The notes below the pieces were generated by a model that saw only the letters and a list, made by a program, of their open reading frames with translations, did not search any database and was not told where the DNA came from. Made by a program: the position numbers and the translations under genes. From NCBI GenBank assembly GCA_024638385.1, contig JAHEKJ010000013.1, positions 1 through 54,173 on the forward strand: a DNA stretch of 54,173 bases, given 5' to 3'. Each line of letters opens with the position of its first letter. Position 1 is the stretch's first letter. Positions 1 to 10,672 of the stretch are shown one piece after another. The DNA comes from Gammaproteobacteria bacterium. Lineage in GTDB: Bacteria > Pseudomonadota > Gammaproteobacteria > GCA-001735895.

Positions 1-269
1 GGGTCTTTCGAGATCGCCTTCGGATGCACCGGGCAGGCGCGCAGGCACGCGGGGCGTTCGCATTGCTGGCAGGTGACGGTCAGAAAATCGAGCCGCGCCG
101 CGCTCCCGGCGGCGGCCGGGGCCTGCTGTTCGTCGAACCACAGCACGCGGTTGCGATAGCTGTGCGGGCCGAGCGCGTTGGTCTGTTTGCACGCGGCTTC
201 GCAACTCTTGCAGCCGGTGCAGCGTTCGAGGTCGATCGACAAGGCGAGACGGGTGTTCGGATCGGTCAT
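1..269 (-). CDS. 4Fe-4S ferredoxin-type electron transfer subunit (partial, N-terminal part)
   Basis: The gene begins at ATG 269 and runs off the left edge, so only the first 89 residues are visible. It has two cysteine clusters of DmsB/NrfC-type electron-transfer subunits: C17, C20, C23, C27 (CTGCKSCEAAC) and C67, C70, C75, C79 (CQQCERPACLRACP). Each would help bind 4Fe-4S clusters. No signal peptide is visible, as expected for a subunit that follows a Tat-exported partner or faces the cytoplasm. It starts 2 bp after the stop of the upstream membrane gene (272-1054), so the two are surely co-transcribed. The catalytic subunit, probably a molybdopterin enzyme, would lie outside the window; that is inference from the family. 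Confidence 0.85.
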   Translation of the reverse strand, partial: MTDPNTRLALSIDLERCTGCKSCEAACKQTNALGPHSYRNRVLWFDEQQAPAAAGSAARLDFLTVTCQQCERPACLRACPVHPKAISKD

Positions 270-271
270 CG

Positions 272-1054
272 TTATCGGCCCCAGTCGGTGACGTGCCACC
301 AGTCGATCGGGCCGCCGCCGGCGGCATAGCCGGCAAAGAACAGCACGACGACGACGTGCGCGAGCAGCCCGAGATAAAAGAACAATGCCGCCAGCAAATG
401 CAGTCGGCGCGACCAGCCGAGCCCGGCGCCGGCCGCGGCGCGCGCGCCGACCATGCGGGCCTCGCGCTCGGCGAGCCACTGGTAGCGCAGGCTCCGCAAC
501 GGCCGGCGCAGCCAGTGGCCGACGGTCGGTGAAAACAGGCCCTCGTCGGCGCCCGGGTCGAGCCGCGCCAGCAGCGCGGTCTTGGCGTCGATGAGCGCCG
601 CGAGTTCGGCCTTGTCGAGACTGGCCGGCGCGCCGAAACCGTGCGGCGCGCCGGATCGCGCGAACAGCAGCGCGAACCCGCGGGTCAGGAAGGCGCGCAC
701 CAGGCTGCCCTGGACGACCAGGAACACGAGCAACAGCAGGATGATGCCGGGTGGCGTCAACCAGTCGGCGGCGGCGACGTGAACGAAGATCAACAGGCTG
801 CCGAGCATCGCCGCGAGCACGTGGGCGACGAACCAGGCCGGCGGACTCGCGCTCGCGCCCGAGCGTTTCATGATCGAAAACGCGAGCGGCGCGAGCAGCA
901 GCAGCGCACCGAGCCCGGCGCACAGCTGGCCCGTCGGCGAGCCGGGAGCGGGCAGGCCGGGCCACAGCAGGATGACCCCGGCGGCGAGGCTCGTGACGGC
1001 GAGCAGCGACAGGATCGTCGCCAGCGGGAGATCGGGACGAGTCGGGTTTTGCAC
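272..1054 (-). CDS. Multi-spanning membrane subunit, cytochrome b-like, partner of Fe-S subunit
   Basis: A 260-residue, strongly hydrophobic protein. I read about four transmembrane segments in the first 130 residues, a hydrophilic arginine-rich stretch around 150-210, and one more long hydrophobic segment at about 215-245. Histidines sit inside or at the edge of helices (FVAHVL, FVHVAA, RRLHLL, LAHVVV), as expected if haem b is bound. The short form and the adjacent ferredoxin subunit suggest the quinol-interacting membrane anchor of a respiratory redox complex. I could not match it to a named family; NrfD/DmsC or NarI-like anchors are the alternatives. It ends 2 bp before the ferredoxin gene. 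The 242 bp between its start and recA should hold both divergent promoters. Confidence 0.7.
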   Translation of the reverse strand: MQNPTRPDLPLATILSLLAVTSLAAGVILLWPGLPAPGSPTGQLCAGLGALLLLAPLAFSIMKRSGASASPPAWFVAHVLAAMLGSLLIFVHVAAADWLTPPGIILLLLVFLVVQGSLVRAFLTRGFALLFARSGAPHGFGAPASLDKAELAALIDAKTALLARLDPGADEGLFSPTVGHWLRRPLRSLRYQWLAEREARMVGARAAAGAGLGWSRRLHLLAALFFYLGLLAHVVVVLFFAGYAAGGGPIDWWHVTDWGR

Positions 1055-1231
1055 GGGTCCGGGTCGAGTTTTGCGACAGCGTATCGCCGCGCCCGGCCGG
1101 GTTCAACCGCTGGTTTTTGCGATCCGCTCGCGCACGGCTTTTTTCAGGGGCTCACGCCATGAGCCATCAGACGTGGATAATGTCCTGCATATCGTACCCG
1201 GGCCGGATGCAATTTCGGGTTAAAATGAAAA

Positions 1232-1246
1232 GTTCTCTTTATGTTC
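1232..1246 (+). promoter_or_regulatory. Candidate LexA (SOS) box of the GTTC-N7-GTTC type upstream of recA
   Basis: GTTC at 1232-1235 and GTTC at 1243-1246 are separated by exactly 7 bases; a further GTTC lies at 1249-1252. A -10-like GATAAT follows at 1261-1266, so the direct repeat covers the -35 region of recA, a normal place for a LexA operator. GTTC-N7-GTTC is the SOS box established for Alphaproteobacteria; the enterobacterial form CTGT-N8-ACAG is absent from 1055-1296. Confidence 0.65.
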
Positions 1247-1296
1247 TCGTTCGGCTATGGGATAATTCGGCAACTCAAACAAGCAGGTAGGTATCG

Positions 1297-2361
<1,065 letters not shown>

Positions 2362-2401
2362 CCTACCTATCCCATCCACCCATGTTGCTGAGCTGGCAAG
2401 T

Positions 2402-2438
2402 GCCCCCGGAAACATCCCTCTCCGGGGGCTTTTTTTTT
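2402..2438 (+). terminator. Rho-independent terminator after recA
   Basis: A perfect 9-bp stem, GCCCCCGGA (2402-2410) with TCCGGGGGC (2421-2429), encloses a 10-base loop and is followed by an uninterrupted run of nine T (2430-2438). It lies 41 bp after the recA stop and before the recX start at 2488, so it probably attenuates read-through into recX. Confidence 0.93.
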
Positions 2439-2487
2439 GGCTGACGGGAAACACCGCCAGCAGGGTCCGGGAATACTCGGAGGTCGA

Positions 2488-2934
2488 ATGGCTGAAACCA
2501 GGGAGAAGCCGGCGGTGCGCAAGGTGGCGATGGATTTGCTCGCGCGGCGCGAGCATTCGGCGCTGGAACTACAGCGCAAACTCGCGAGCCGCGGTTACGC
2601 CGAAGACGAAATCGATGTCGTGCTCGAAGGCTTGCAAAGCGACCGGTTGCAGTCGGACGAGCGCTTCGCGGAGGTTTATTCGCATAGCCGGGTCGAGGCC
2701 GGCATGGGGCCGATTCGAATCCGCCACGAATTGCGCGAGCGTGGCGTCGACGACTCGCTGATCGAGTCCGCGCTCGCGCCGCTCGCCGGCCGCTGGGACG
2801 AACTGATGGCGGCGCAACGCGTGCGCAGGTTCGGCGCGGCGGTTCCCGACGACTACGCGGCGCGCATGAAGCAGGCGCGTTTTTTGCAAAATAGGGGTTT
2901 TGCTGCCGATTCAGTCATGCGATTATTCCGCTGA
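2488..2934 (+). CDS. recX: Regulatory protein RecX
   Basis: RecX binds RecA filaments and limits their extension and recombinase/coprotease activity. The 148-residue product is all-helical, made of repeated RecX three-helix modules (AMDLLARREHSALELQRKL, then GMGPIRIRHELRERGVDD and ARFLQNRGFAADSVMRLF near the end), and matches the usual length of about 150. I chose ATG 2488 because GGAGG at 2479-2483 is well placed before it; an in-frame start at 2437 would begin inside the terminator T-run. It follows recA as in most gammaproteobacteria, with a terminator in between. A small hairpin directly follows the stop. Confidence 0.93.
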   Translation: MAETREKPAVRKVAMDLLARREHSALELQRKLASRGYAEDEIDVVLEGLQSDRLQSDERFAEVYSHSRVEAGMGPIRIRHELRERGVDDSLIESALAPLAGRWDELMAAQRVRRFGAAVPDDYAARMKQARFLQNRGFAADSVMRLFR

Positions 2935-2953
2935 CGCCCGGAATTTCCGGGCG
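2935..2953 (+). terminator. Weak hairpin between recX and alaS
   Basis: CGCCCGG (2935-2941) pairs with CCGGGCG (2947-2953) over a five-base loop and is followed by TTGTTGGT, which is only partly T-rich. It begins right after the recX stop. It could be a weak terminator or attenuator. Confidence 0.5.
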
Positions 2954-2988
2954 TTGTTGGTCGCGGCGAGAGGCGACCCCATATTGCA

Positions 2989-5591
<2,603 letters not shown>

Positions 5592-5595
<4 letters not shown>

Positions 5596-6374
5596 GCGGC
5601 GCTCGGCATCCAGCCGGATTCGAGTCCGAACTGCACCAGTAGAACGACCGCGAGTACCACCAGCAGGTATCGCAGTATTCGCTGGTAGGTCGCGACGTCG
5701 ATACGCGCCTGCACGCGCTGGCCGATCAGCAAGGCCGCGACTGCGGCCAGCGCCAGCGGCGCCGTCTCGAGCAACAGGCGGCCGCCGACGAGACCGGCGA
5801 CTGCAAGCACGACGAACTGCGAAATCTTGCCGACCAGGAAACACGAGTTCAGCGCCGGTACGAGTCTGGCGCGGGGCGTCTGGAGCGACAGGAAGTAGAT
5901 CAGCAGGATCGCGACCATGACGTTGGTCGTGCCGGCGGAGAATCCGGCGACCAGGCCGAATCCCGCCATCGCCAGCAACGGCTGCGCCTCGAGCCACGAC
6001 CTCGAGATCCGGATCCCATCCCACAGATAGAGCAGGATCAGGCCCGCGAGCAGCAGGCGAAACGGCGCCGGATCGGCCCAGGCCAGCACCACGGCGCCCG
6101 CGATCGAGCCGAGCAGCGCGAAGATGACCAGCGGGTGAAATTGCCGCGCGCTGTCGAGCGCCTGCCGGCTGGTCGCGATGCTGACGACGTTGACCGCCAT
6201 GGTCGGCAGCAGCGTCACGAGGATCGCGCTGCGCACGTCCATCATCGCCGCCAGCATCGGCGTCGCGACCATCGGGAAGCCGAGTCCGAGCGTGCCGTGC
6301 ACGAGGCCGGAAAACAGGATTGCGCCGACGATCGCGACGATGATCAGGATATCGAATTCGAGCAGGGAAATCAT
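5592..6374 (-). CDS. TauE/SafE (TSUP) family membrane transporter
   Basis: A roughly 260-residue, eight-helix membrane protein with the two-fold repeated architecture of the sulfite exporter TauE/SafE family. The first repeat has the family signature [19 protein letters not shown] near the N-terminus; the second has [19 protein letters not shown] at mid-protein. Family members move sulfite, sulfoacetate or other small organosulfur anions; the substrate here cannot be told. I chose ATG 6374 (MISLLEFDI) because the longer reading adds 24 hydrophilic residues before the first helix. Its stop shares bases with the alaS stop. It sits alone inside the alaS-lysC interval, an insertion relative to the usual order. 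Confidence 0.88.
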
Positions 6375-6438
6375 AGCCAGAGGGCTCGCGCCAGGGTGGG
6401 GCCATTCTAATCGCGAAGCCCGGCCGTTACGAATAGAC

Positions 6439-6468
6439 TTATACAAACGCGGGTGATTTACCTATAAT
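6439..6468 (+). promoter_or_regulatory. Candidate sigma-70 promoter of lysC
   Basis: A perfect -10 hexamer TATAAT lies at 6463-6468. A weak -35, TTATAC at 6439-6444, is 18 bp upstream. The ATG of lysC is 28 bp downstream of the -10. The -10 is convincing, the -35 is poor. Confidence 0.6.
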
Positions 6469-6496
6469 CCGCGCTCGCTTTCATCAACGTTTGGGC

Positions 6497-7726
6497 ATGG
6501 CGTTACTGGTACAAAAATACGGCGGCACCTCGGTCGGCTCGATCGAGCGCATCGAGGCCGTGGCCGACAAGGTCGGCGCCTACCGCGACCAGGGAAACGA
6601 CATGGTCGTGGTCGTCTCTGCGATGAGTGGCGAAACCAATCGACTGATCGAACTCGCCCGGCAAATCGACCCGAAAGCGCGCGGCCGCGAACTCGACGTG
6701 CTGCTGACGACCGGCGAGCAGGTTACGATCGCGCTGCTCACGATGGCGCTGGAAAAGCGCGGCTACCCGGCGCGCTCCTACACCGGCGGCCAGGTCAAGA
6801 TCGTCACCGACAGCGCGCACAACAAGGCGCGGATCAAGTCCATCAATCACGAGAAAATCGTCGGTGATTTGAACAACGGGAAGATCGTCGTCGTCGCCGG
6901 ATTCCAGGGCGTCGACGAATTCGACAACATCACGACGCTCGGCCGTGGCGGCTCGGATACGACCGGCGTTGCGCTCGCCGCCGCACTCAAGGCCGACGAA
7001 TGCCAGATCTTCACCGACGTCGACGGCGTCTACACCACCGACCCCCGGGTCGAACCCGAGGCGCGGCGTCTCGACAGCATCACCTTCGAGGAAATGCTCG
7101 AGATGGCGAGTCTCGGCTCGAAGGTGCTGCAGATTCGTGCGGTCGAGTTCGCGCAAAAGTACAAGGTGCCGTTGCGCGTGTTGTCTTCTTTCACCGAAGG
7201 CGAAGGTACATTGATCACTACAGAATATGGAGCGGAAAAGACCGTGGAACAAGCGCTCGTATCGGGCATCGCGTTCAATCGCGACGAAGCCCAGCTCACC
7301 ATCGCCGGCGTCTCCGACACGCCGGGTATCGCTTACCAGATCCTCGGCCCGATCTCGGACGCCAACATCGAGGTCGACATGATCGTGCAAAACGTCAGCG
7401 CCGAGGGCGACACCGATTTCACTTTTACGGTACATCGCAACGACTTCGAAACCGCGTTCGCGTCGCTCAAGGAAACGGCGAAAAAACTCAAGGCCCGCGA
7501 AGTGACGGGCAACAACCGGATCGTCAAGCTGTCGCTTGTCGGCGTCGGCATGCGCTCGCACGCGGGTATCGCCAGCCGGATGTTCCAGATCCTCGCGAAC
7601 GAGGGGATCAACATCCAGATGATCTCGACTTCCGAAATCAAGATCTCGGTCGTCATCGACGAAAAATACCTCGAACTCGGCGTCCGCGCGCTGCACGAGG
7701 GCTTCGATTTGAAGACCGAGTCATAG
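6497..7726 (+). CDS. lysC: Aspartate kinase (with probable internal start for a beta subunit)
   Basis: Aspartokinase phosphorylates L-aspartate, the first step to lysine, threonine, methionine and diaminopimelate. The 409-residue product has the kinase signature KYGGTSVG (from residue 7), the kinase core to about 240, and two C-terminal ACT domains that bind feedback effectors. I chose ATG 6497 rather than TTG 6491 because KYGGTS then sits at the usual distance. An in-frame GTG at 7244, preceded by GGAGCGG at 7229-7235, could start a 160-residue beta subunit made only of the ACT domains, as known for alpha2-beta2 aspartokinases. The gene is monofunctional, with no homoserine dehydrogenase domain. 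Confidence 0.97.
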   Translation: MALLVQKYGGTSVGSIERIEAVADKVGAYRDQGNDMVVVVSAMSGETNRLIELARQIDPKARGRELDVLLTTGEQVTIALLTMALEKRGYPARSYTGGQVKIVTDSAHNKARIKSINHEKIVGDLNNGKIVVVAGFQGVDEFDNITTLGRGGSDTTGVALAAALKADECQIFTDVDGVYTTDPRVEPEARRLDSITFEEMLEMASLGSKVLQIRAVEFAQKYKVPLRVLSSFTEGEGTLITTEYGAEKTVEQALVSGIAFNRDEAQLTIAGVSDTPGIAYQILGPISDANIEVDMIVQNVSAEGDTDFTFTVHRNDFETAFASLKETAKKLKAREVTGNNRIVKLSLVGVGMRSHAGIASRMFQILANEGINIQMISTSEIKISVVIDEKYLELGVRALHEGFDLKTES

Positions 7727-7870
7727 CTTAATTCAACTGGCTTAGGCGCCGCGACTTGGGTAGAATGCCATATGGCTCGGACAAATCAGGGGCCGTATAA
7801 AAAATAAAAGAGTGGTACCTGTGAGGGATACAGGGTTGGATTACTGTGATATTCAATGGGAGAGAGAGGA

Positions 7871-8071
7871 ATGCTGATATTAACGCGGCGTGTTGGCGAG
7901 ACCTTGATGATCGGGGACGAAGTTACGGTGACGGTCCTCGGCGTAAAGGGCAACCAGGTGAGGATTGGGGTAAATGCGCCCAGGGAAGTGGCGGTGCATC
8001 GGGAAGAGATCTACGAGCGCATCAAGGCGGAAGAAGGACAGGAGCAATTGGGTAATACCGTCGAGGGTTAG
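7871..8071 (+). CDS. csrA: Carbon storage regulator CsrA
   Basis: CsrA is a small dimeric RNA-binding protein that controls translation and stability of mRNAs by binding GGA motifs. The 66-residue product begins [16 protein letters not shown] and contains the conserved strands and the [12 protein letters not shown] segment that forms the RNA-binding face. I chose ATG 7871; the longer reading from 7856 adds MGERG, which is the translated Shine-Dalgarno. That leader, AGAGAGAGGA directly before ATG, also contains a GGA that CsrA itself could bind, so autorepression is plausible. It follows lysC by 144 bp and precedes tRNA-Ser, the usual gammaproteobacterial context. Confidence 0.97.
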   Translation: MLILTRRVGETLMIGDEVTVTVLGVKGNQVRIGVNAPREVAVHREEIYERIKAEEGQEQLGNTVEG

Positions 8072-8168
8072 ACCCGCGACCCGATCGGGTTCGAATTTTC
8101 CAGCAACGACATTTGCCGGGTGATAGCCTTGTGAAAACGGCTATTGCGTTGTAGTTTATACGTTCACC

Positions 8169-8259
8169 GGAGAGATGGCTGAGAGGTCGAAAGCGCTCCC
8201 CTGCTAAGGGAGTATACGTTAATAGCGTATCGAGGGTTCGAATCCCTCTCTCTCCGCCA
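8169..8259 (+). tRNA. tRNA-Ser (anticodon GCU)
   Basis: A 91-base class II tRNA. The acceptor GGAGAGA (8169-8175) pairs with TCTCTCC (8249-8255), followed by discriminator G and an encoded CCA (8257-8259). The anticodon arm is CTCCC-CTGCTAA-GGGAG, giving anticodon GCT, which reads AGC/AGU serine codons. A long variable arm (TATACGTTAATAGCGTA) and the T-arm GAGGGTTCGAATCCCTC are present. tRNA-Ser after csrA is conserved in gammaproteobacteria. Confidence 0.97.
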
Positions 8260-8289
8260 ACCATATTATTACTGGCAGGCGCATCGATT

Positions 8290-8847
8290 ATGTCCGGGGA
8301 CTTGCGAACCGCATCCACTTTGGACTCAACTGCATCCGCAACGCCGACCATAACGACCCTGCTAAACCGCGTCGTGCTGTTCACTTTTCTGTGGTTCTTA
8401 TTGACCGGTGGAGCTGCCTCGTCCTGGTGGGTAGGTTTGCCGGCTATCCTTGTCGCGGCGCTTTTGAGTTCGTTTTTGGTTCCGCGCGCGTCGATTTCCG
8501 TCAAAGGCGTCCTGGGATTCATCCCGTTTTTCGCATGGCACTCGCTCAGGGGCGGTCTCGACGTGGCCCGCAGGGCGTTGCATCCGCGGATGCCGATAAG
8601 CCCGCGGATGTTCGATTATCCGTTGCGCCTCGAGTCCGGCTTGCCGCGTGTCGTGCTGGTAAATGTTATCAACCTGCTACCCGGGACCCTCGGTGTGAGC
8701 CTGCGGAGAAACTGTCTGCGGATACACGCGCTGAATTTTACCCCGAGCGTTCATGCCGAGGTGCGCGAATTCGAGCAGGGCGTTGCGCGCATTTTCAGGC
8801 AAGTCCTGCCCGAGATCGTGGCGAGATCAGGAGATGAAAAGGTTTAA
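8290..8847 (+). CDS. mrpE: Mrp-type Na+/H+ antiporter subunit E
   Basis: A 185-residue membrane protein of the MnhE/MrpE family. After a 25-residue hydrophilic serine/threonine-rich extension there are two or three transmembrane helices (about 27-75), then the conserved segment RMFDYPLRLESGLPRVVLVN and VINLLPGTLGVSL, and a soluble C-terminal part with HALNFTP. MrpE supports assembly or activity of the hetero-oligomeric Mrp antiporter. It is the first gene of a ten-gene run, starts 30 bp after tRNA-Ser with no visible terminator between, and overlaps the following stress-protein gene by 14 bp. The N-terminal extension is longer than usual; no better internal start is obvious. Confidence 0.92.
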   Translation: MSGDLRTASTLDSTASATPTITTLLNRVVLFTFLWFLLTGGAASSWWVGLPAILVAALLSSFLVPRASISVKGVLGFIPFFAWHSLRGGLDVARRALHPRMPISPRMFDYPLRLESGLPRVVLVNVINLLPGTLGVSLRRNCLRIHALNFTPSVHAEVREFEQGVARIFRQVLPEIVARSGDEKV

Positions 8848-9814
8848 GGCAATTCTTTGCGTTGTCGGGTCCGAAGGGGGGCAGGTCGCCGCGCTCGAAC
8901 GGGCCGTGTCGCTTGCCGAAAACAACCAGGCCGGGCTGACGGTCGTGACGGTCGCACCCGGGCGCCGGCTATTCGGCAAAGGCGAACCGGACGCTCCCGA
9001 TCCTGACCAGCTGCACGATGCGGTCGTCGATGCGCACGCGACAATGCTCGAGTCGATGGTCAAACCGCATCGCCAGCGGTTGGAAATTACGACGCGGGTC
9101 TTGCAGGGAACGCCGTTCTTGCAAATCACCCGCGAGGTATTGCGCCGCGGACATGATCTCGTGCTCAAGGACCCCGAAGCGCAGGACTTTCTCGCCGGGC
9201 TTGTCGGCAGTGACGACATGCACTTGTTGCGAAAATGTCCGTGCCCGGTCTGGCTGGTCAAGCGTGATGAAAACGAAGCCTACCGGCGGGTCCTGGCCGC
9301 GGTCGACGTGGACGATTGTTACCCCGAGCAAGAACTCAGGACCCGTCACCACCTCAACTGCGAAATCATGGAACTCGCGATGTCGATAGCGCTGGCGGAT
9401 TTCGCCGAACTGCATATCGTGCATGCCTGGTCCGCGATCGGCGAGGATGTGATGCGCGGAGGATTCCTGCACCGGCCCGAAGCTGAGGTCGACGCCTACG
9501 TAAACGGGGTACGCGCAAAGCAGGCGAGGGCGGTCGAAGTCCTGATCGACGAAATCGGGCAGGGTCAGAGCCAGGACGCTCTCGAATATCTCAAGCCACA
9601 AAAGCACCTGGTAAAGGGACGGGCGCGCAAGGAAATTCCGTTGCTGGCGAAGGATATCGAGGCCGATTTGATCATCATGGGGACCGTGGCGCGCACCGGA
9701 ATTTCCGGATTCATCATGGGAAATACCGCGGAGGCGATACTGAGCCAGATCGATTGCTCGGTGCTCGCGGTCAAACCACGCGGCTTCGAAACGCCGATTG
9801 CACTCGACGACTGA
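8834..9814 (+). CDS. Tandem universal stress protein (two UspA domains) inside the Mrp operon
   Basis: A 326-residue soluble protein with two UspA-like domains. The first (about 1-145) begins MKRFKAILCVVGSEGG; the second (about 150-315) begins with RRVLAAVDVDD and ends with the nucleotide-binding type loop ADLIIMGTVARTGISGFIMGNTAEAIL, close to the G-2x-G-9x-G(S/T) motif. USP domains of this sort bind ATP or AMP and act in stress adaptation. I chose ATG 8834, which overlaps mrpE and starts at the domain boundary. Its position between mrpE and mrpF, in the same transcript, suggests it senses energy state for the antiporter; that is inference. UspE-type proteins are the nearest named relatives. 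Confidence 0.9.
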   Translation: MKRFKAILCVVGSEGGQVAALERAVSLAENNQAGLTVVTVAPGRRLFGKGEPDAPDPDQLHDAVVDAHATMLESMVKPHRQRLEITTRVLQGTPFLQITREVLRRGHDLVLKDPEAQDFLAGLVGSDDMHLLRKCPCPVWLVKRDENEAYRRVLAAVDVDDCYPEQELRTRHHLNCEIMELAMSIALADFAELHIVHAWSAIGEDVMRGGFLHRPEAEVDAYVNGVRAKQARAVEVLIDEIGQGQSQDALEYLKPQKHLVKGRARKEIPLLAKDIEADLIIMGTVARTGISGFIMGNTAEAILSQIDCSVLAVKPRGFETPIALDD

Positions 9815-9823
9815 GGCAGGAAC

Positions 9824-10102
9824 ATGCACTACGTTTATTTCGGGATGAGCTTGTTTTTGCTGATCAATCTGGGCGCCGGTCTCTGGCGGGTTGCCGCCGG
9901 GCCTACCGTGGCCGACCGGATGCTGGCGGCGCAATTGCTGGGTACGACCGCGGTCGCGATTTTGCTACTGTTGGCTGAAGCCGACGTCGACCCGTCGCTC
10001 CGTGATATCGCTCTGGTGGTTGCACTGCTGGCGGCGGTAAGCGCAATCGCGTTCGTGCAGCGCGGTTGGCCGCAAGACGTATCGTCACATGACCCTGATT
10101 GA
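9824..10102 (+). CDS. mrpF: Mrp-type antiporter subunit F
   Basis: A 92-residue protein with three transmembrane helices and the MnhF signature GPTVADRMLAAQLLGTTAVAIL, in which the conserved Asp sits in the first loop. MrpF is a small integral subunit needed for the complex. A Shine-Dalgarno-like AGGCAGGA precedes ATG 9824, 9 bp after the stress-protein stop. It overlaps mrpG by 14 bp. Confidence 0.93.
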   Translation: MHYVYFGMSLFLLINLGAGLWRVAAGPTVADRMLAAQLLGTTAVAILLLLAEADVDPSLRDIALVVALLAAVSAIAFVQRGWPQDVSSHDPD

Positions 10103-10388
10103 TCTGCTGTCCTTGCTGCTGCTACTTGGCGGCGGCTTCTTTTTTCTCGCGGGTACGCTCGGGCTGTTGCGTTTTCCGGACGCTTTTTCACGCCTTCATG
10201 CGCTGACCAAGGCCGATAACGTTGGCCTGGGTCTGGTCGTAGTCGGCCTCGCGCTACAGGCCGAATCCTGGTCGGCCGCCGGCAAGCTGCTGTTGATCTG
10301 GCTGTTGGTACTCTATGCCAGCGCCAATGTCGCGAGTCTGATCGCTAATCGTGCGATCAGGCGGGGGATTCGACCCTGGACGCGTTAG
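10089..10388 (+). CDS. mrpG: Mrp-type antiporter subunit G
   Basis: A 99-residue protein with three transmembrane helices and the MnhG signature GTLGLLRFPDAFSRLHALTKADNVG, followed by two further helices and a basic tail. MrpG belongs to the small-subunit set that packs against the proton-channel subunits. It overlaps mrpF upstream and, if the CTG start is right, the MbhD-like gene downstream by 13 bp, so the genes are translationally coupled. Confidence 0.94.
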   Translation: MTLIDLLSLLLLLGGGFFFLAGTLGLLRFPDAFSRLHALTKADNVGLGLVVVGLALQAESWSAAGKLLLIWLLVLYASANVASLIANRAIRRGIRPWTR

Positions 10389-10672
10389 CGGCACTTACCT
10401 GGATATTCGATGGCGCGATCGGTTGCTGCTTGATCGGGCTCGCGTGGAGCGCACTCGCCAGCACCAATTTGTTCAAGGCGATCATCATGTTCATCTGCTT
10501 CGGGCTTGTCATGGCGCTCGCCTGGGTGCGCCTCGACGCTCCGGACGTCGCCCTCGCCGAGGCCGCCATCGGCTCGGGCCTGACCGGCGCCTTGCTGCTG
10601 GCGGCCTGGGCCAGGCTGGTCGAGCTCGAAGAATCCTCCGGCGGCGATGGCAACGAGGACGGCAGCTCGTGA
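10376..10672 (+). CDS. MbhD/DUF4040-like antiporter subunit
   Basis: A small three-helix protein whose centre, FGLVMALAWVRLDAPDVALAEAAIGSGLTGALLL, is the MbhD/DUF4040 signature. In classic Mrp complexes this domain is part of the C-terminus of MrpA; here it is separate. The start is uncertain. The only ATG/GTG/TTG in frame is TTG 10430, which would cut the first helix. The codons upstream, back to a stop at 10346, encode a hydrophobic stretch (LDALAALTWIFDGAIGCC) that fits the family's first helix, and CTG 10376 follows GCGGGGG, so a CTG start is plausible. The end overlaps mrpB by 4 bp. Confidence 0.8.
   Translation: MDALAALTWIFDGAIGCCLIGLAWSALASTNLFKAIIMFICFGLVMALAWVRLDAPDVALAEAAIGSGLTGALLLAAWARLVELEESSGGDGNEDGSS

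Noticed and set aside
24..1223. Several plus-strand readings of 60-170 residues across 24-1223
   Set aside because: They are antisense to the Fe-S and membrane subunits, rich in Arg/Pro/Gln, with no family signature, as expected for shadows in GC-rich DNA.
10351..10668. Upstream extension of mrpB to an ATG-like start at 10351
   Set aside because: It would overlap the MbhD-like gene entirely in another frame; GTG 10669 overlaps the prior stop and fits the family N-terminus.
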